Origin: Allomuricauda sp. CAU 1633
GTDB taxonomy: Bacteria > Bacteroidota > Bacteroidia > Flavobacteriales > Flavobacteriaceae
NCBI RefSeq assembly: GCF_017313225.1
Contig: NZ_JAFLNE010000002.1
Span: forward strand, 558,001 to 622,000
Reading direction: 5' to 3'
Length of the DNA stretch: 64,000 nt
Under the pieces are notes generated by a model. That model saw only the letters and a list, made by a program, of their open reading frames with translations, searched no databases and was not told the DNA's origin. The translations under genes were made by a program, and so were the position numbers. This document shows, piece by piece, positions 18,021-25,611 of the stretch (its first letter is position 1; the number at the start of each line of letters is the position of its first letter).

Positions 18021-20999
18021 ATGTACCTGAACTGCCACACCTATTATTCCCTGAACTACGGGGTGCTCTCCGAATCGGAGCTCTTGGAGTTGGCCCGTTC
18101 CCATGGGGTGGGCGTGCTGGCCTTGACCGATATCAACAACAGTTCAGCGGGGATGAACTTTGTGCGACTGGCCAATGAGAAGGGAATACGTCCCATTCTG
18201 GGGATTGATTTTCGGAATGGGAATGTGCAGGAGTTTGTGGGGCTGGCCCAAAACAACGAGGGGTTTCGGGAAATCAATACCTTTCTATCCGAACACCTGC
18301 ACAAGGGAACTCCCATTCCCTCCGTGGCACCGGTTTTTGAACATGTGCATGTGATCTATCCCTTCGAGAAGATCCAGGAAGAGGAACGGACGGATTTCAA
18401 AACCTATGAGTACATTGGGGTATCCATCGAAGAGCTTCGGAAATTGCGGTTCTCCAAGTATCGGGAATTTAAAGACAGATTGGTGTTGTTACAGCCCGTG
18501 AGCTTTCGAGGCAAAAAGGATTTCAATACCCATCGCTTGCTCCGGGCCATAGGCTTGAACACGCTGTTGAGCAAACTCCCCCAGTCCGAAGAGGCCAGAC
18601 CTACTGATACCATGCGGTCTATTGATGCATTGAGAAAGGCGTTGGCCGATTTTCCGCATATCTGGAAGAATACAGAGCGGCTCATGGACTCCTGTTCCAT
18701 TGCCTTTGGATTTAGAAGTGAGCGGGTTTCCCAGAACCAGTCCCGTTTTTTGGAGTCCAAGGCCTTGGATGTGCAGCGGTTGCGGGAATTGGCCTTGGAT
18801 GGGTTGCCCCGATGCTATGCCCATCCTACGGAAAAGGTCAGGGAACGTATGTTCCGGGAACTGCGTACCATCCAAGAGTTGGATTTTGTGTCCTATTTTT
18901 TGATCAACCATGATATCGTCTGCTATGCCAAGTCCAAAGGTTATCCCTATGTGGGCAGGGGGAGTGGGGCCAACAGTCTGGTGGCCTACCTGATCGGGAT
19001 CACCGATGTGGATCCCATTGAACTGGACCTGTATTTCGAAAGGTTCATCAATCCCTTTAGGGCCTCGCCCCCGGATTTTGACATTGATTTTTCCACCTGG
19101 GACCGAGATGATGTGACGGCCTATATTTTTAAACGTTTCGAGCACGTGGCCCTATTGGGTACCTACAACACCTTTAAGTACCGGGCTGCCGTTCGGGAAC
19201 TGGGCAAGGTGTTCGGCCTGCCCACCGAGGAAATCGATAAGCTCAGTGCGGGTAGGTACGAACAGGGCACATTGGATGAACTGGCCCGATTGGTACTGAA
19301 ATATGCCACCTATATCCATGGGATGCCCAACTACATCAGTGTGCATTCCTCGGGGATTTTGATCTTGGACCGTTCCGAGCACTATTATTCGGCCACCACC
19401 GTTCCGCCCAAAGGGTTCCCGACGGTGCAGTTCGATATGATCATTGCCGAGGATGTGGGCCTGTTCAAGTTTGATATTTTGGGGCAACGGGGATTGGCCA
19501 AGATCAAGGAAGCTGTGGAGGTCATTAAGGGTAACCAACCCGATGCCTTACTATGGGACATCAAGAGTATAGAGGCGATGAAACAGGATGCCAATATCAA
19601 CCGGTTATTGAGCCAGGGGAGGGCCATAGGGGCCTATTATGTGGAATCCCCTGCCATGCGGGGGCTGATGAAAAAACTACGGACCCATGACTACTTGGGA
19701 CTGGTGGCGGCCAGTTCCGTAATCCGCCCAGGGGTGTCCTCCTCAGGGATGAAGGATGAATATATCCGAAGGGAGCGGGAAACGGAGCGTCGAAAGGAGG
19801 CCAATCCCATACTTTTAGAGATCATGCCGGAGACCCATGGGATCATGGTCTATCAGGAGGATGTGCTGAAAGTGGCCCATCTGTTTGCAGGACTGGACCT
19901 TGGGGAGGCCGATGTGCTGAGGCGGGGGATGAGCGGAAAGTTCCGCTCCCGGGAGGAATTCCAGGCGGTGAAACTCAAGTTTTTTGAAAACTGTAAGCAG
20001 AGGGTGCATGATGCCGCACTGACCCAAATGGTCTGGGAACAGATAGAGAGTTTTGCAGGCTATGCCTTTGCCAAGGGGCATTCCGCTTCTTATGCCGTGG
20101 AGAGCTACCAGAGCCTGTATCTGAAATGCTACTTCCCTTTGGAGTTTATGGTGGCCGTGCTCAACAATGGGGGAGGGTTCTATGATACGGAGCTCTATGT
20201 CCATGAGGCTAAGATGTGGGGAGGCATTATCCATCCGCCATGCATCAACCGCAGTGACCATGTCAATGTCATTTATGGGAAGCATATCTATTTGGGACTG
20301 GGACAGCTTCGGAGTCTGGAACGTTTGGTCATCCAACGCATTTTGAACGAAAGGCAGCTCCATGGCAAATTCCGGGATTTTGATGATTTTATCGACCGTG
20401 TCCCCATTTCCATCGAACAGTTGACCATCTTGGTGCGTATCGATGCCTTTCGGTGTTTTGGGGTGCCCAAGAAGCAAGTGCTTTGGCAGGCCGTGTTCAA
20501 GACCAAGACCCATCGAAAGGATACGGTCCAGAAACTGCTCTTTAAACCTAAACACAGGCATTTTACACTACCGAATTTGCCTTCCCATCCCATTGAGGAT
20601 GCCTATGACCAAATGGAACTCTTGGGCTTTCCGCTATGCGGGTATTATGAACTCATGGACGGCAAGGTGAAGAGCCGCTTGACCGCCGGTGACTTTGAGG
20701 CCCATGTCAACCAAAGGATTTGGATCTATGGATCCATGGTACATACCCGTTTGAACACCACGTCCAAAGGGGACACCATGCGCTTTACCACCATGCTCGA
20801 TCTGGAAGGCCACTTTTTTGATTGTGTCCACTTTCCCCAAACCATGGCATCCACACCCATTCACGGAAAGGGTATCTATCTATGCCACGGAACGGTGACC
20901 GAAGAGTTCGGGCATTATAGTCTGGAGGTGGTCACGACCCTCAAACAACCCTTGCAACCCGACCCGAGGCAAGTGGACCGAGCTGTTTTAAAAGGCTAG
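18021..20999 (+). CDS. DNA polymerase III alpha subunit, DnaE/DnaE2-like
   Basis: 992 residues, shorter than a housekeeping replicative DnaE (about 1150-1450 in Bacteroidota) and closer to error-prone DnaE2. A PHP domain is N-terminal (HTYYSLNYG, then LALTDINN). The polymerase core has GRGSGANSLVAYLIGITDVDP (about 312-332) and the catalytic PDFDIDF (about 350-357). Fingers carry GFAKGHSASYA-like sequence (AFAKGHSASYAVESYQ), followed by a helix-hairpin-helix and an OB-fold near the end (IWIYGSMVHTR). It starts one base after the Pol IV stop. With YedK it forms a damage-tolerance and mutagenesis set that travels with the ICE. Confidence 0.92.
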   Translation: MYLNCHTYYSLNYGVLSESELLELARSHGVGVLALTDINNSSAGMNFVRLANEKGIRPILGIDFRNGNVQEFVGLAQNNEGFREINTFLSEHLHKGTPIPSVAPVFEHVHVIYPFEKIQEEERTDFKTYEYIGVSIEELRKLRFSKYREFKDRLVLLQPVSFRGKKDFNTHRLLRAIGLNTLLSKLPQSEEARPTDTMRSIDALRKALADFPHIWKNTERLMDSCSIAFGFRSERVSQNQSRFLESKALDVQRLRELALDGLPRCYAHPTEKVRERMFRELRTIQELDFVSYFLINHDIVCYAKSKGYPYVGRGSGANSLVAYLIGITDVDPIELDLYFERFINPFRASPPDFDIDFSTWDRDDVTAYIFKRFEHVALLGTYNTFKYRAAVRELGKVFGLPTEEIDKLSAGRYEQGTLDELARLVLKYATYIHGMPNYISVHSSGILILDRSEHYYSATTVPPKGFPTVQFDMIIAEDVGLFKFDILGQRGLAKIKEAVEVIKGNQPDALLWDIKSIEAMKQDANINRLLSQGRAIGAYYVESPAMRGLMKKLRTHDYLGLVAASSVIRPGVSSSGMKDEYIRRERETERRKEANPILLEIMPETHGIMVYQEDVLKVAHLFAGLDLGEADVLRRGMSGKFRSREEFQAVKLKFFENCKQRVHDAALTQMVWEQIESFAGYAFAKGHSASYAVESYQSLYLKCYFPLEFMVAVLNNGGGFYDTELYVHEAKMWGGIIHPPCINRSDHVNVIYGKHIYLGLGQLRSLERLVIQRILNERQLHGKFRDFDDFIDRVPISIEQLTILVRIDAFRCFGVPKKQVLWQAVFKTKTHRKDTVQKLLFKPKHRHFTLPNLPSHPIEDAYDQMELLGFPLCGYYELMDGKVKSRLTAGDFEAHVNQRIWIYGSMVHTRLNTTSKGDTMRFTTMLDLEGHFFDCVHFPQTMASTPIHGKGIYLCHGTVTEEFGHYSLEVVTTLKQPLQPDPRQVDRAVLKG

Positions 21000-21068
21000 G
21001 GGATCCATAGCACTTAACTGTAATTAAAGTAGGTCATTTTAAGGACCATCCAAAATCGGTGACTGTGT

Positions 21069-21377
21069 TCATTCCACTCGTTCAATGGATTGGAAATCTT
21101 TTATTTTGATGGGAAAATCCCATCGATTGTTTCCTTTTTGCTTCACCGTGATAACAATTTCGTGGAGCCCTTGAATTTCTGGGGAATAGTTTTCAATATG
21201 GTCAAAATCGTTCTTTGAGGATTGGATGATTCCCGAAAGTATTATGCCATCACTTGTTTCCAAAGTGACCAATTCATTGGTAAAGATTTTGATATATTTT
21301 GCTCCCATGGGTACCAAAGATAATCGATTAATGGGTGCCAAATAGTTGTCCACTTCAATCTCATTGAATCCGATCAA
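21069..21377 (-). CDS. Hypothetical protein, 102 residues
   Basis: I do not recognise this family. The sequence is predicted to be mostly beta-strand (SLVPMGAKYIKIFTNELVTLETSDGIILSGII) with no signal peptide or membrane helix. It is transcribed against its neighbours, with its 3' end 69 bases from the DnaE stop. Its start is 30 bases from the second copy of the 75-bp leader element, which points the other way. Confidence 0.5.
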   Translation of the reverse strand: MIGFNEIEVDNYLAPINRLSLVPMGAKYIKIFTNELVTLETSDGIILSGIIQSSKNDFDHIENYSPEIQGLHEIVITVKQKGNNRWDFPIKIKDFQSIERVE

Positions 21378-21406
21378 TACTGCCCAAAGATAAACCCGGA
21401 AAATAT

Positions 21407-21481
21407 TTCTCGGACAAGGGACGGCATAAAGCCGTTGCCATTGTCACTATTTATTCCGTTTCCTTCCCACTCCAAAATTTT
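21407..21481 (+). repeat. 75-bp duplicated leader element, copy 2 (upstream of 21531 gene)
   Basis: Ungapped 68/75 match to 13959-14033, including the CGGC-ATAAA-GCCG hairpin and the GTCACTATTTATTCCG core. It ends 49 bases before the ATG of the next gene, almost the same distance as copy 1 (51 bases). Similarity stops at the edges of the element, so this is a shared cis-acting signal rather than a gene duplication. Confidence 0.75.
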
Positions 21482-21530
21482 CACTTGCGTTTGCTGGCCT
21501 GCCACTATTGTTCAATTTAAAACGCAGATC

Positions 21531-22091
21531 ATGGAAAAACAAAACGTAGTGCAACTGGATTTTGGCTTTGAACTGGAGCCAGCGAAAACACCCACTCAAA
21601 ACCTAAGCCCCAAGTCTTTCAAAAAGGCTAAATCCGATTTTGTCCTTGACTTTATGGACTTATTGCAAAGTCCCATCATTGTGTATCCATCACAATGGCA
21701 GGATGCCGTGCCCAAAGACCTTTTAAACAATATCACAATGGCCCGGATGTTGACCCAGGTGCGTGGGGAACACATGGCCTCCTTGACCGAGGTTGTGGCC
21801 TATATGATGCCCAGGACATTCGAATCTCCCATGCCCAGTGAATGGGTGAACATTTACACATGGTGCGGGCTCCAGTATGCCAAGACCTTCAAAAAAACAG
21901 GGCAGATGGAGGCCATGGAGGAAGTGGCACCAAAGCAACTGTCCGAATATGAGATTGGACTTTTGAAAAGGTTAAGGGTCTGGATCTATGAGAAGCGACG
22001 AAAGGCCTTAAAGGATAGCATGAAAACTTCAATGCCCAAGTTGAGTGGACCTTCCCCTAACAATCAGGGAGAGCTGTTCCAGAAAGACTAA
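21531..22091 (+). CDS. Hypothetical ICE protein, 186 residues
   Basis: Start at the ATG 21531 (MEKQNVVQLDFGFE); an upstream in-frame TTG would run through the leader repeat. The protein is soluble with a conserved-looking central block (VYPSQWQDAVPKDLLNNITMARMLTQ) and a basic C-terminus (LRVWIYEKRRKALK). I cannot name the family, though short proteins of this type are common near parB and ssb in Bacteroidota ICEs. The shared 75-bp leader suggests co-regulation with the ParB-like protein. Confidence 0.75.
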   Translation: MEKQNVVQLDFGFELEPAKTPTQNLSPKSFKKAKSDFVLDFMDLLQSPIIVYPSQWQDAVPKDLLNNITMARMLTQVRGEHMASLTEVVAYMMPRTFESPMPSEWVNIYTWCGLQYAKTFKKTGQMEAMEEVAPKQLSEYEIGLLKRLRVWIYEKRRKALKDSMKTSMPKLSGPSPNNQGELFQKD

Positions 22092-22696
22092 AAGGAAACC
22101 GAGTTCCAAAATTACTGATCCATTACTATCGCAATAGTTGATGTATTAACATTTGGCCAATATGGAAGTCGTCCAAACGGATTTTTGGTACGACCTTTCT
22201 TTGCAAACCCTTCTTGGGGCTTTGCCGGAAAAGGCCGCAAATCCGTCCGTTCGCCCAACAAATTTTAAGGGGTCCTTAATAAAAGAAGCCCTTGTTGTTT
22301 TTCGGGGCATCGAAAAACAGGGCAGGGCCCAAGGACTTCCCATCAGGACACCATCGCCTGCAGTCGCTTAACTTCCCGTACGCTCCCTTGCCAATGGGTC
22401 AGATGGAATTCCTATGGCCCTCATTGAACCTGTCAAGGCCAAGACAGGTTTTGTCTAGAAATAGGGTTTCCACTTCCTTGAAAACCTTAAGGTTTTGCTA
22501 CGTCGCGGAGCCTCTCGATTTCAGTCCAAAAGCCTTGACAGAACCCCCTTCTTTTATTGTGCTACGCACGTAAGAAGCAAACAAACGCCCCTTAAAATTT
22601 GGGAAACAAAGACCAAAAAAATAGAGGGGAAATTTTTAACCCTGTTTGCTGATCTGTCCAATAATGGAAGTCGGTAGACCTTTAAAACTTTTTATC
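22092..22696. other. 605-base gene-poor region with palindromes
   Basis: No convincing gene. It holds the hairpin CCTGTC-aaggccaa-GACAGG (22429-22448) and the perfect palindrome AAAACCTTAAGGTTTT (22481-22496). Short open frames (for example from 22162) have no good start signal or recognisable product. The region lies directly upstream of ssb and could hold a promoter or a replication-related site. Confidence 0.5.
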
Positions 22697-23050
22697 ATGA
22701 GTACATTGAGAAACAAAGTGCAGTTGATCGGAAACGTGGGGCAGGACCCCACCATCACAGACCTTGACAAAGGCAAACGTGTGGCACGGTTCACCATGGC
22801 CACCAACGAACATTACAAGAACTCGGAAGGGGAACGGGTGACCAATACCGAATGGCACACCATCATCGCATGGGGGAAATTGGCCGACATCATCGAAGGG
22901 TTTGTGACCAAGGGCAAGGAAGTTGCCATCGAAGGGAAATTGACCTCCCGTTCCTATGAGGACAAGGAGGGAAATAAAAAGTATGTGACCGAAGTGGTGG
23001 CCAGTGAGATCCTGCTTTTGGGTGGTGGTGATAACAATACCACCGAGTAA
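22697..23050 (+). CDS. ssb: Single-stranded DNA-binding protein
   Basis: 117 residues from the ATG at 22697 (MSTLRNKVQLIGNVGQDP). It is a single OB-fold: VGQDPTI, VARFTMATNEHYKN, TEWHTIIAWGKLADI, GKEVAIEGKLTSRSYEDKEGNKKYVTEVVA. It is short and lacks the long glutamine/glycine linker and acidic tip (DDDIPF-like) that recruits partner proteins in chromosomal SSBs; it ends LLLGGGDNNTTE. ICE-borne SSBs protect the transferred single strand. A strong terminator follows, so it is probably a single-gene unit. Confidence 0.95.
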   Translation: MSTLRNKVQLIGNVGQDPTITDLDKGKRVARFTMATNEHYKNSEGERVTNTEWHTIIAWGKLADIIEGFVTKGKEVAIEGKLTSRSYEDKEGNKKYVTEVVASEILLLGGGDNNTTE

Positions 23051-23059
23051 AATGGATAG

Positions 23060-23096
23060 GGGGTGTCCAAGACACTTGGCACCCCTTTCTTTTTTA
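23060..23096 (+). terminator. Rho-independent terminator after ssb
   Basis: GGGGTG-T-CCAAG (23060-23071) pairs with CTTGGCACCCC (23075-23085) leaving one bulged T, followed by TTTCTTTTTTT. It begins 10 bases after the ssb stop. Confidence 0.85.
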
Positions 23097-23114
23097 ATCA
23101 ATAATTCAAATGAA

Positions 23115-23564
23115 ATGGAACATCATGTCAATGAAATACAGATCAGTTACCGGGAAAAACTAAGCACCCTCAAATCACTTTCCATAACCAATTCCAAGGA
23201 TGTGGCTGAGCTTCTCTTCAAAAATTGGGATTCCGATACCATCGGTTTGAACGAATGCTTTAAAATCCTTTTGCTCAACCAATCCAACAAAGTCAAAGGA
23301 ATATACCCGCTCTCCATTGGGGGTATCACGGGAACCTTGGTAGATATGCGCATCCTTTTTGCCATTGTCCTAAAGACCCTTTCCGTTGGGATCATCTTGG
23401 CGCATAACCATCCATCTGGCAAGTTGAAGGCAAGCACACAGGATATACAATTGACCCAAAAAATCCAACAAGCGGCCCTGCTGTTCGATGTTAAGGTTCT
23501 AGACCATATCATCCTTGCACCCGATGGCCGATACTACAGTTTTTCAGATAACGGATTGTTATAG
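23115..23564 (+). CDS. RadC-like JAB/MPN domain protein
   Basis: 149 residues from the ATG at 23115 (MEHHVNEIQ). It is the RadC-type JAB domain without the N-terminal helix-hairpin-helix of chromosomal RadC. The metalloprotease-like zinc motif is complete: His97-Asn-His99-Pro-Ser101-Gly, and Asp110 in ASTQDIQLT. Short versions are frequent in Bacteroidota mobile elements and are thought to act in DNA recombination or anti-restriction, but no activity is proven. A perfect hairpin follows 58 bases downstream. Confidence 0.9.
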   Translation: MEHHVNEIQISYREKLSTLKSLSITNSKDVAELLFKNWDSDTIGLNECFKILLLNQSNKVKGIYPLSIGGITGTLVDMRILFAIVLKTLSVGIILAHNHPSGKLKASTQDIQLTQKIQQAALLFDVKVLDHIILAPDGRYYSFSDNGLL

Positions 23565-23622
23565 TGTGTTGGACGATAATGGGACAAACTATTGCTTTGG
23601 AACAAGCAAAGGACAACAAAGG

Positions 23623-23645
23623 AACCCAATCAATATGATTGGGTT
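23623..23645 (+). terminator. Perfect hairpin downstream of the radC-like gene
   Basis: AACCCAATCA, loop ATA, TGATTGGGTT, then TTCC. The stem is 10 bp but the T-run is short, so termination is probable rather than certain. It also marks the left edge of the possible oriT region. Confidence 0.55.
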
Positions 23646-23803
23646 TTCCTATGCTCAATTACTAAGTTTTTCTATCTTTAGCTTGTTGCTGAATGGCAAT
23701 TAAAATATACGGCGATTCAATTTGACTTTCCTTTTGTCCGTATTCTTCGATTTGGCTTTTCGTAAAAATGCAACGGGTTTTTTTAACCTGGTTGTGCGAT
23801 TCA

Positions 23804-23952
23804 TTTTTGTGCTTCCGCACAAAAAGGAGAAGCAAGAGGATAGCGTGCTGGCGCAGCGCTACCGATCATATTTGCTCCGCAAGGTCCCTGTTTATAGGGG
23901 TTTTGTGGGATTTTTAGAATAAGGGCCTTGGGCATTTTTAGCGTAAAAATGC
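23804..23952. other. Candidate origin of transfer (hairpin cluster)
   Basis: This lies in the 426-base gap just upstream of the mobilisation genes. TTTTTGTGC-ttcc-GCACAAAAA (23804-23825) and GCATTTTTA-gcg-TAAAAATGC (23932-23952) are both perfect 9-bp hairpins. CGTAAAAATGC occurs at 23761 and again at 23942 as a direct repeat. Between them is GC-rich sequence (GCGTGCTGGCGCAGCGCTACC) with no gene. Inverted repeats next to the relaxase gene are the usual layout of oriT; the nick site is not identified. Confidence 0.45.
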
Positions 23953-23990
23953 GCTGGGGCCAGTAAAACCAAGGAATTTTTAAGCTAAAA

Positions 23991-24578
23991 ATGGACAAAG
24001 GATACGAAAAGGAACCATTTCGGACCGTGTGCATCAAGATATCGGTGCTCCAAAAATTCAAGGGCTTTTCCAAACGACAGGGGAAGTCCCATTCCATGAC
24101 CCTATTGGCCATGGTGGAGTTTTTTGAATACAATGGGATCTCTCCCAACGAACGAATGCACGAGACGATCGCAAGTCTCAAATATTTGATAAAACGTAGG
24201 TTCAATGCCATGGTGGCCATTATGCGCAGTATAGAAAAGGAACAGACCCTGCCCACGGTCAGTATGATCCAGGCCCTCTTTGAGCAGGAACTGGAACCGG
24301 AAGAGGGTGATGAATGGGAAGGGGACTTTGAGTTTTTTGAAAAGCAATTGACTGAGATCAACACCCCGACCAATCCCGAACTCTTGGACAAAGAGACCAC
24401 GGTGCCCAAGATCGTGCATGAACGGTTGAAGGAACAACTGGAGGAACTTAAAACTGATTTTGGCCATGTATTGGACCATGTTTCCGTGGCCAAGAACCAC
24501 TTTGGAAAGGACCACCTCAAACTGGATCTCAAACTAGGGGCCATCGAAAAATACCGCACAAAACTCAAAAATATATAA
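23991..24578 (+). CDS. BfmA/BtgA-like mobilisation protein
   Basis: 195 residues. The N-terminus (KEPFRTVCIKISVLQKFKGFSKRQGKSHSMTLLAMVEFF, about 7-46) looks like a ribbon-helix-helix DNA-binding domain, as in BfmA/BtgA relaxosome proteins of Bacteroidota mobile elements. A helical C-terminal part (about 120-195) is rich in Glu and Lys. It would bind oriT and help load the relaxase encoded 2 bases downstream. The gap to its left carries the hairpins proposed as oriT. Confidence 0.8.
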   Translation: MDKGYEKEPFRTVCIKISVLQKFKGFSKRQGKSHSMTLLAMVEFFEYNGISPNERMHETIASLKYLIKRRFNAMVAIMRSIEKEQTLPTVSMIQALFEQELEPEEGDEWEGDFEFFEKQLTEINTPTNPELLDKETTVPKIVHERLKEQLEELKTDFGHVLDHVSVAKNHFGKDHLKLDLKLGAIEKYRTKLKNI

Positions 24579-24580
24579 AC

Positions 24581-25600
24581 ATGTACATCGCCATCACACG
24601 CCAACACTTGGGAGACAATTACCATGGTAGTTCCCGGGACTTGGTCAATTATCTGGAAAAGGAGAACGAAGGAAAAGCTCCAGAAGACCAAGAACTGTTC
24701 TTCAACCAAACGGAAAACAATATCGATACGGAGCGTGTCATTACCGAGATCGATGCCAATACGTCCAAATTGTCCAAACGAGACCCCAAGTTCTATTCCA
24801 TAATGGTCAGTCCCTCCCAAGCCGAGCTCAACCATATCGGAAACGACCCCGAAAAACTGAAACAGTATACCCGGGAACTGATGAAGACCTATGCGGCCTC
24901 GTTTTATCGGGACAAGGAAGTGACGGTAAAAGATGTGCTATATTTTGCAAAATTGGAGCGGGAACGTACCTATTCCGAAAAAGACAAAAAAGTCAAGGAG
25001 AACCAAGTCTATGCCAGTAAGATATTGGAACTGCAACACCAGATCAGGGCCATCAAGGAGGGTAGGGAGCAAGGGAATGTGGCCAAATTTCAAGAAAGGA
25101 TAAATGCTCTGGAAATAGAAGCACCCCATAAACTCAATGGCAAGCGCATCGTTCCCGGGATGGCCAAGGAAGGTCACCAGAGCCATATCCATATTATCGT
25201 AAGCCGAAAGGATGTGACCAATTCCCAAAGCCTTTCCCCGGGCTCCAAGTTCCGAACTTCGGAAACAGTGCTTAACGGCGAAAAAGTGAAACAGGGGTTT
25301 GACCGGGACAAGTTCTATCGAGCTTCGGAGAAGACCTTTGATAAACAATTTGCCTACAGAAGGAACTTTGTGGAGACCTACCATGCCCGAAACCTCATGG
25401 ACAAGGACCCCAAACAATTCTTTGCGGCCCTCTTGGGGCTTCCTGCCAATGAGAAACAGGCTGCCAGACAATTGTTGTTCAAGGCAGGGGTAAAAGTGTC
25501 CAGTATTCCTGTCAACAAGGCACAGTTGGCCTATAAGGCCATGATGAAACTGAAAAAAGCAATCGGAAAGGCCATGGAATCGGGATCTATTGGAATTTAA
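24581..25600 (+). CDS. Relaxase-like mobilisation protein (DUF5712/MobB-like)
   Basis: 339 residues starting MYIAITRQHLGDNYHGSSRDLVNYLEKEN, a start typical of DUF5712 mobilisation proteins that pair with BfmA. A candidate HUH metal site is HQSHIHIIV (His199, His202, His204). Tyr23 or Tyr5-region residues may act as nucleophile but I cannot say which. A charged helical segment (about 125-180) precedes the His motif. It should nick oriT and lead the DNA strand into the recipient. It is 2 bases after the BfmA-like gene and 11 bases before the coupling ATPase, so all three form one operon. Confidence 0.8.
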   Translation: MYIAITRQHLGDNYHGSSRDLVNYLEKENEGKAPEDQELFFNQTENNIDTERVITEIDANTSKLSKRDPKFYSIMVSPSQAELNHIGNDPEKLKQYTRELMKTYAASFYRDKEVTVKDVLYFAKLERERTYSEKDKKVKENQVYASKILELQHQIRAIKEGREQGNVAKFQERINALEIEAPHKLNGKRIVPGMAKEGHQSHIHIIVSRKDVTNSQSLSPGSKFRTSETVLNGEKVKQGFDRDKFYRASEKTFDKQFAYRRNFVETYHARNLMDKDPKQFFAALLGLPANEKQAARQLLFKAGVKVSSIPVNKAQLAYKAMMKLKKAIGKAMESGSIGI

Positions 25601-25611
25601 AAAACAGTTTT

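Noticed and set aside
22162-22371. Small open frame in the gap before ssb
   Set aside because: No recognisable domain, weak start context, and the region looks non-coding.
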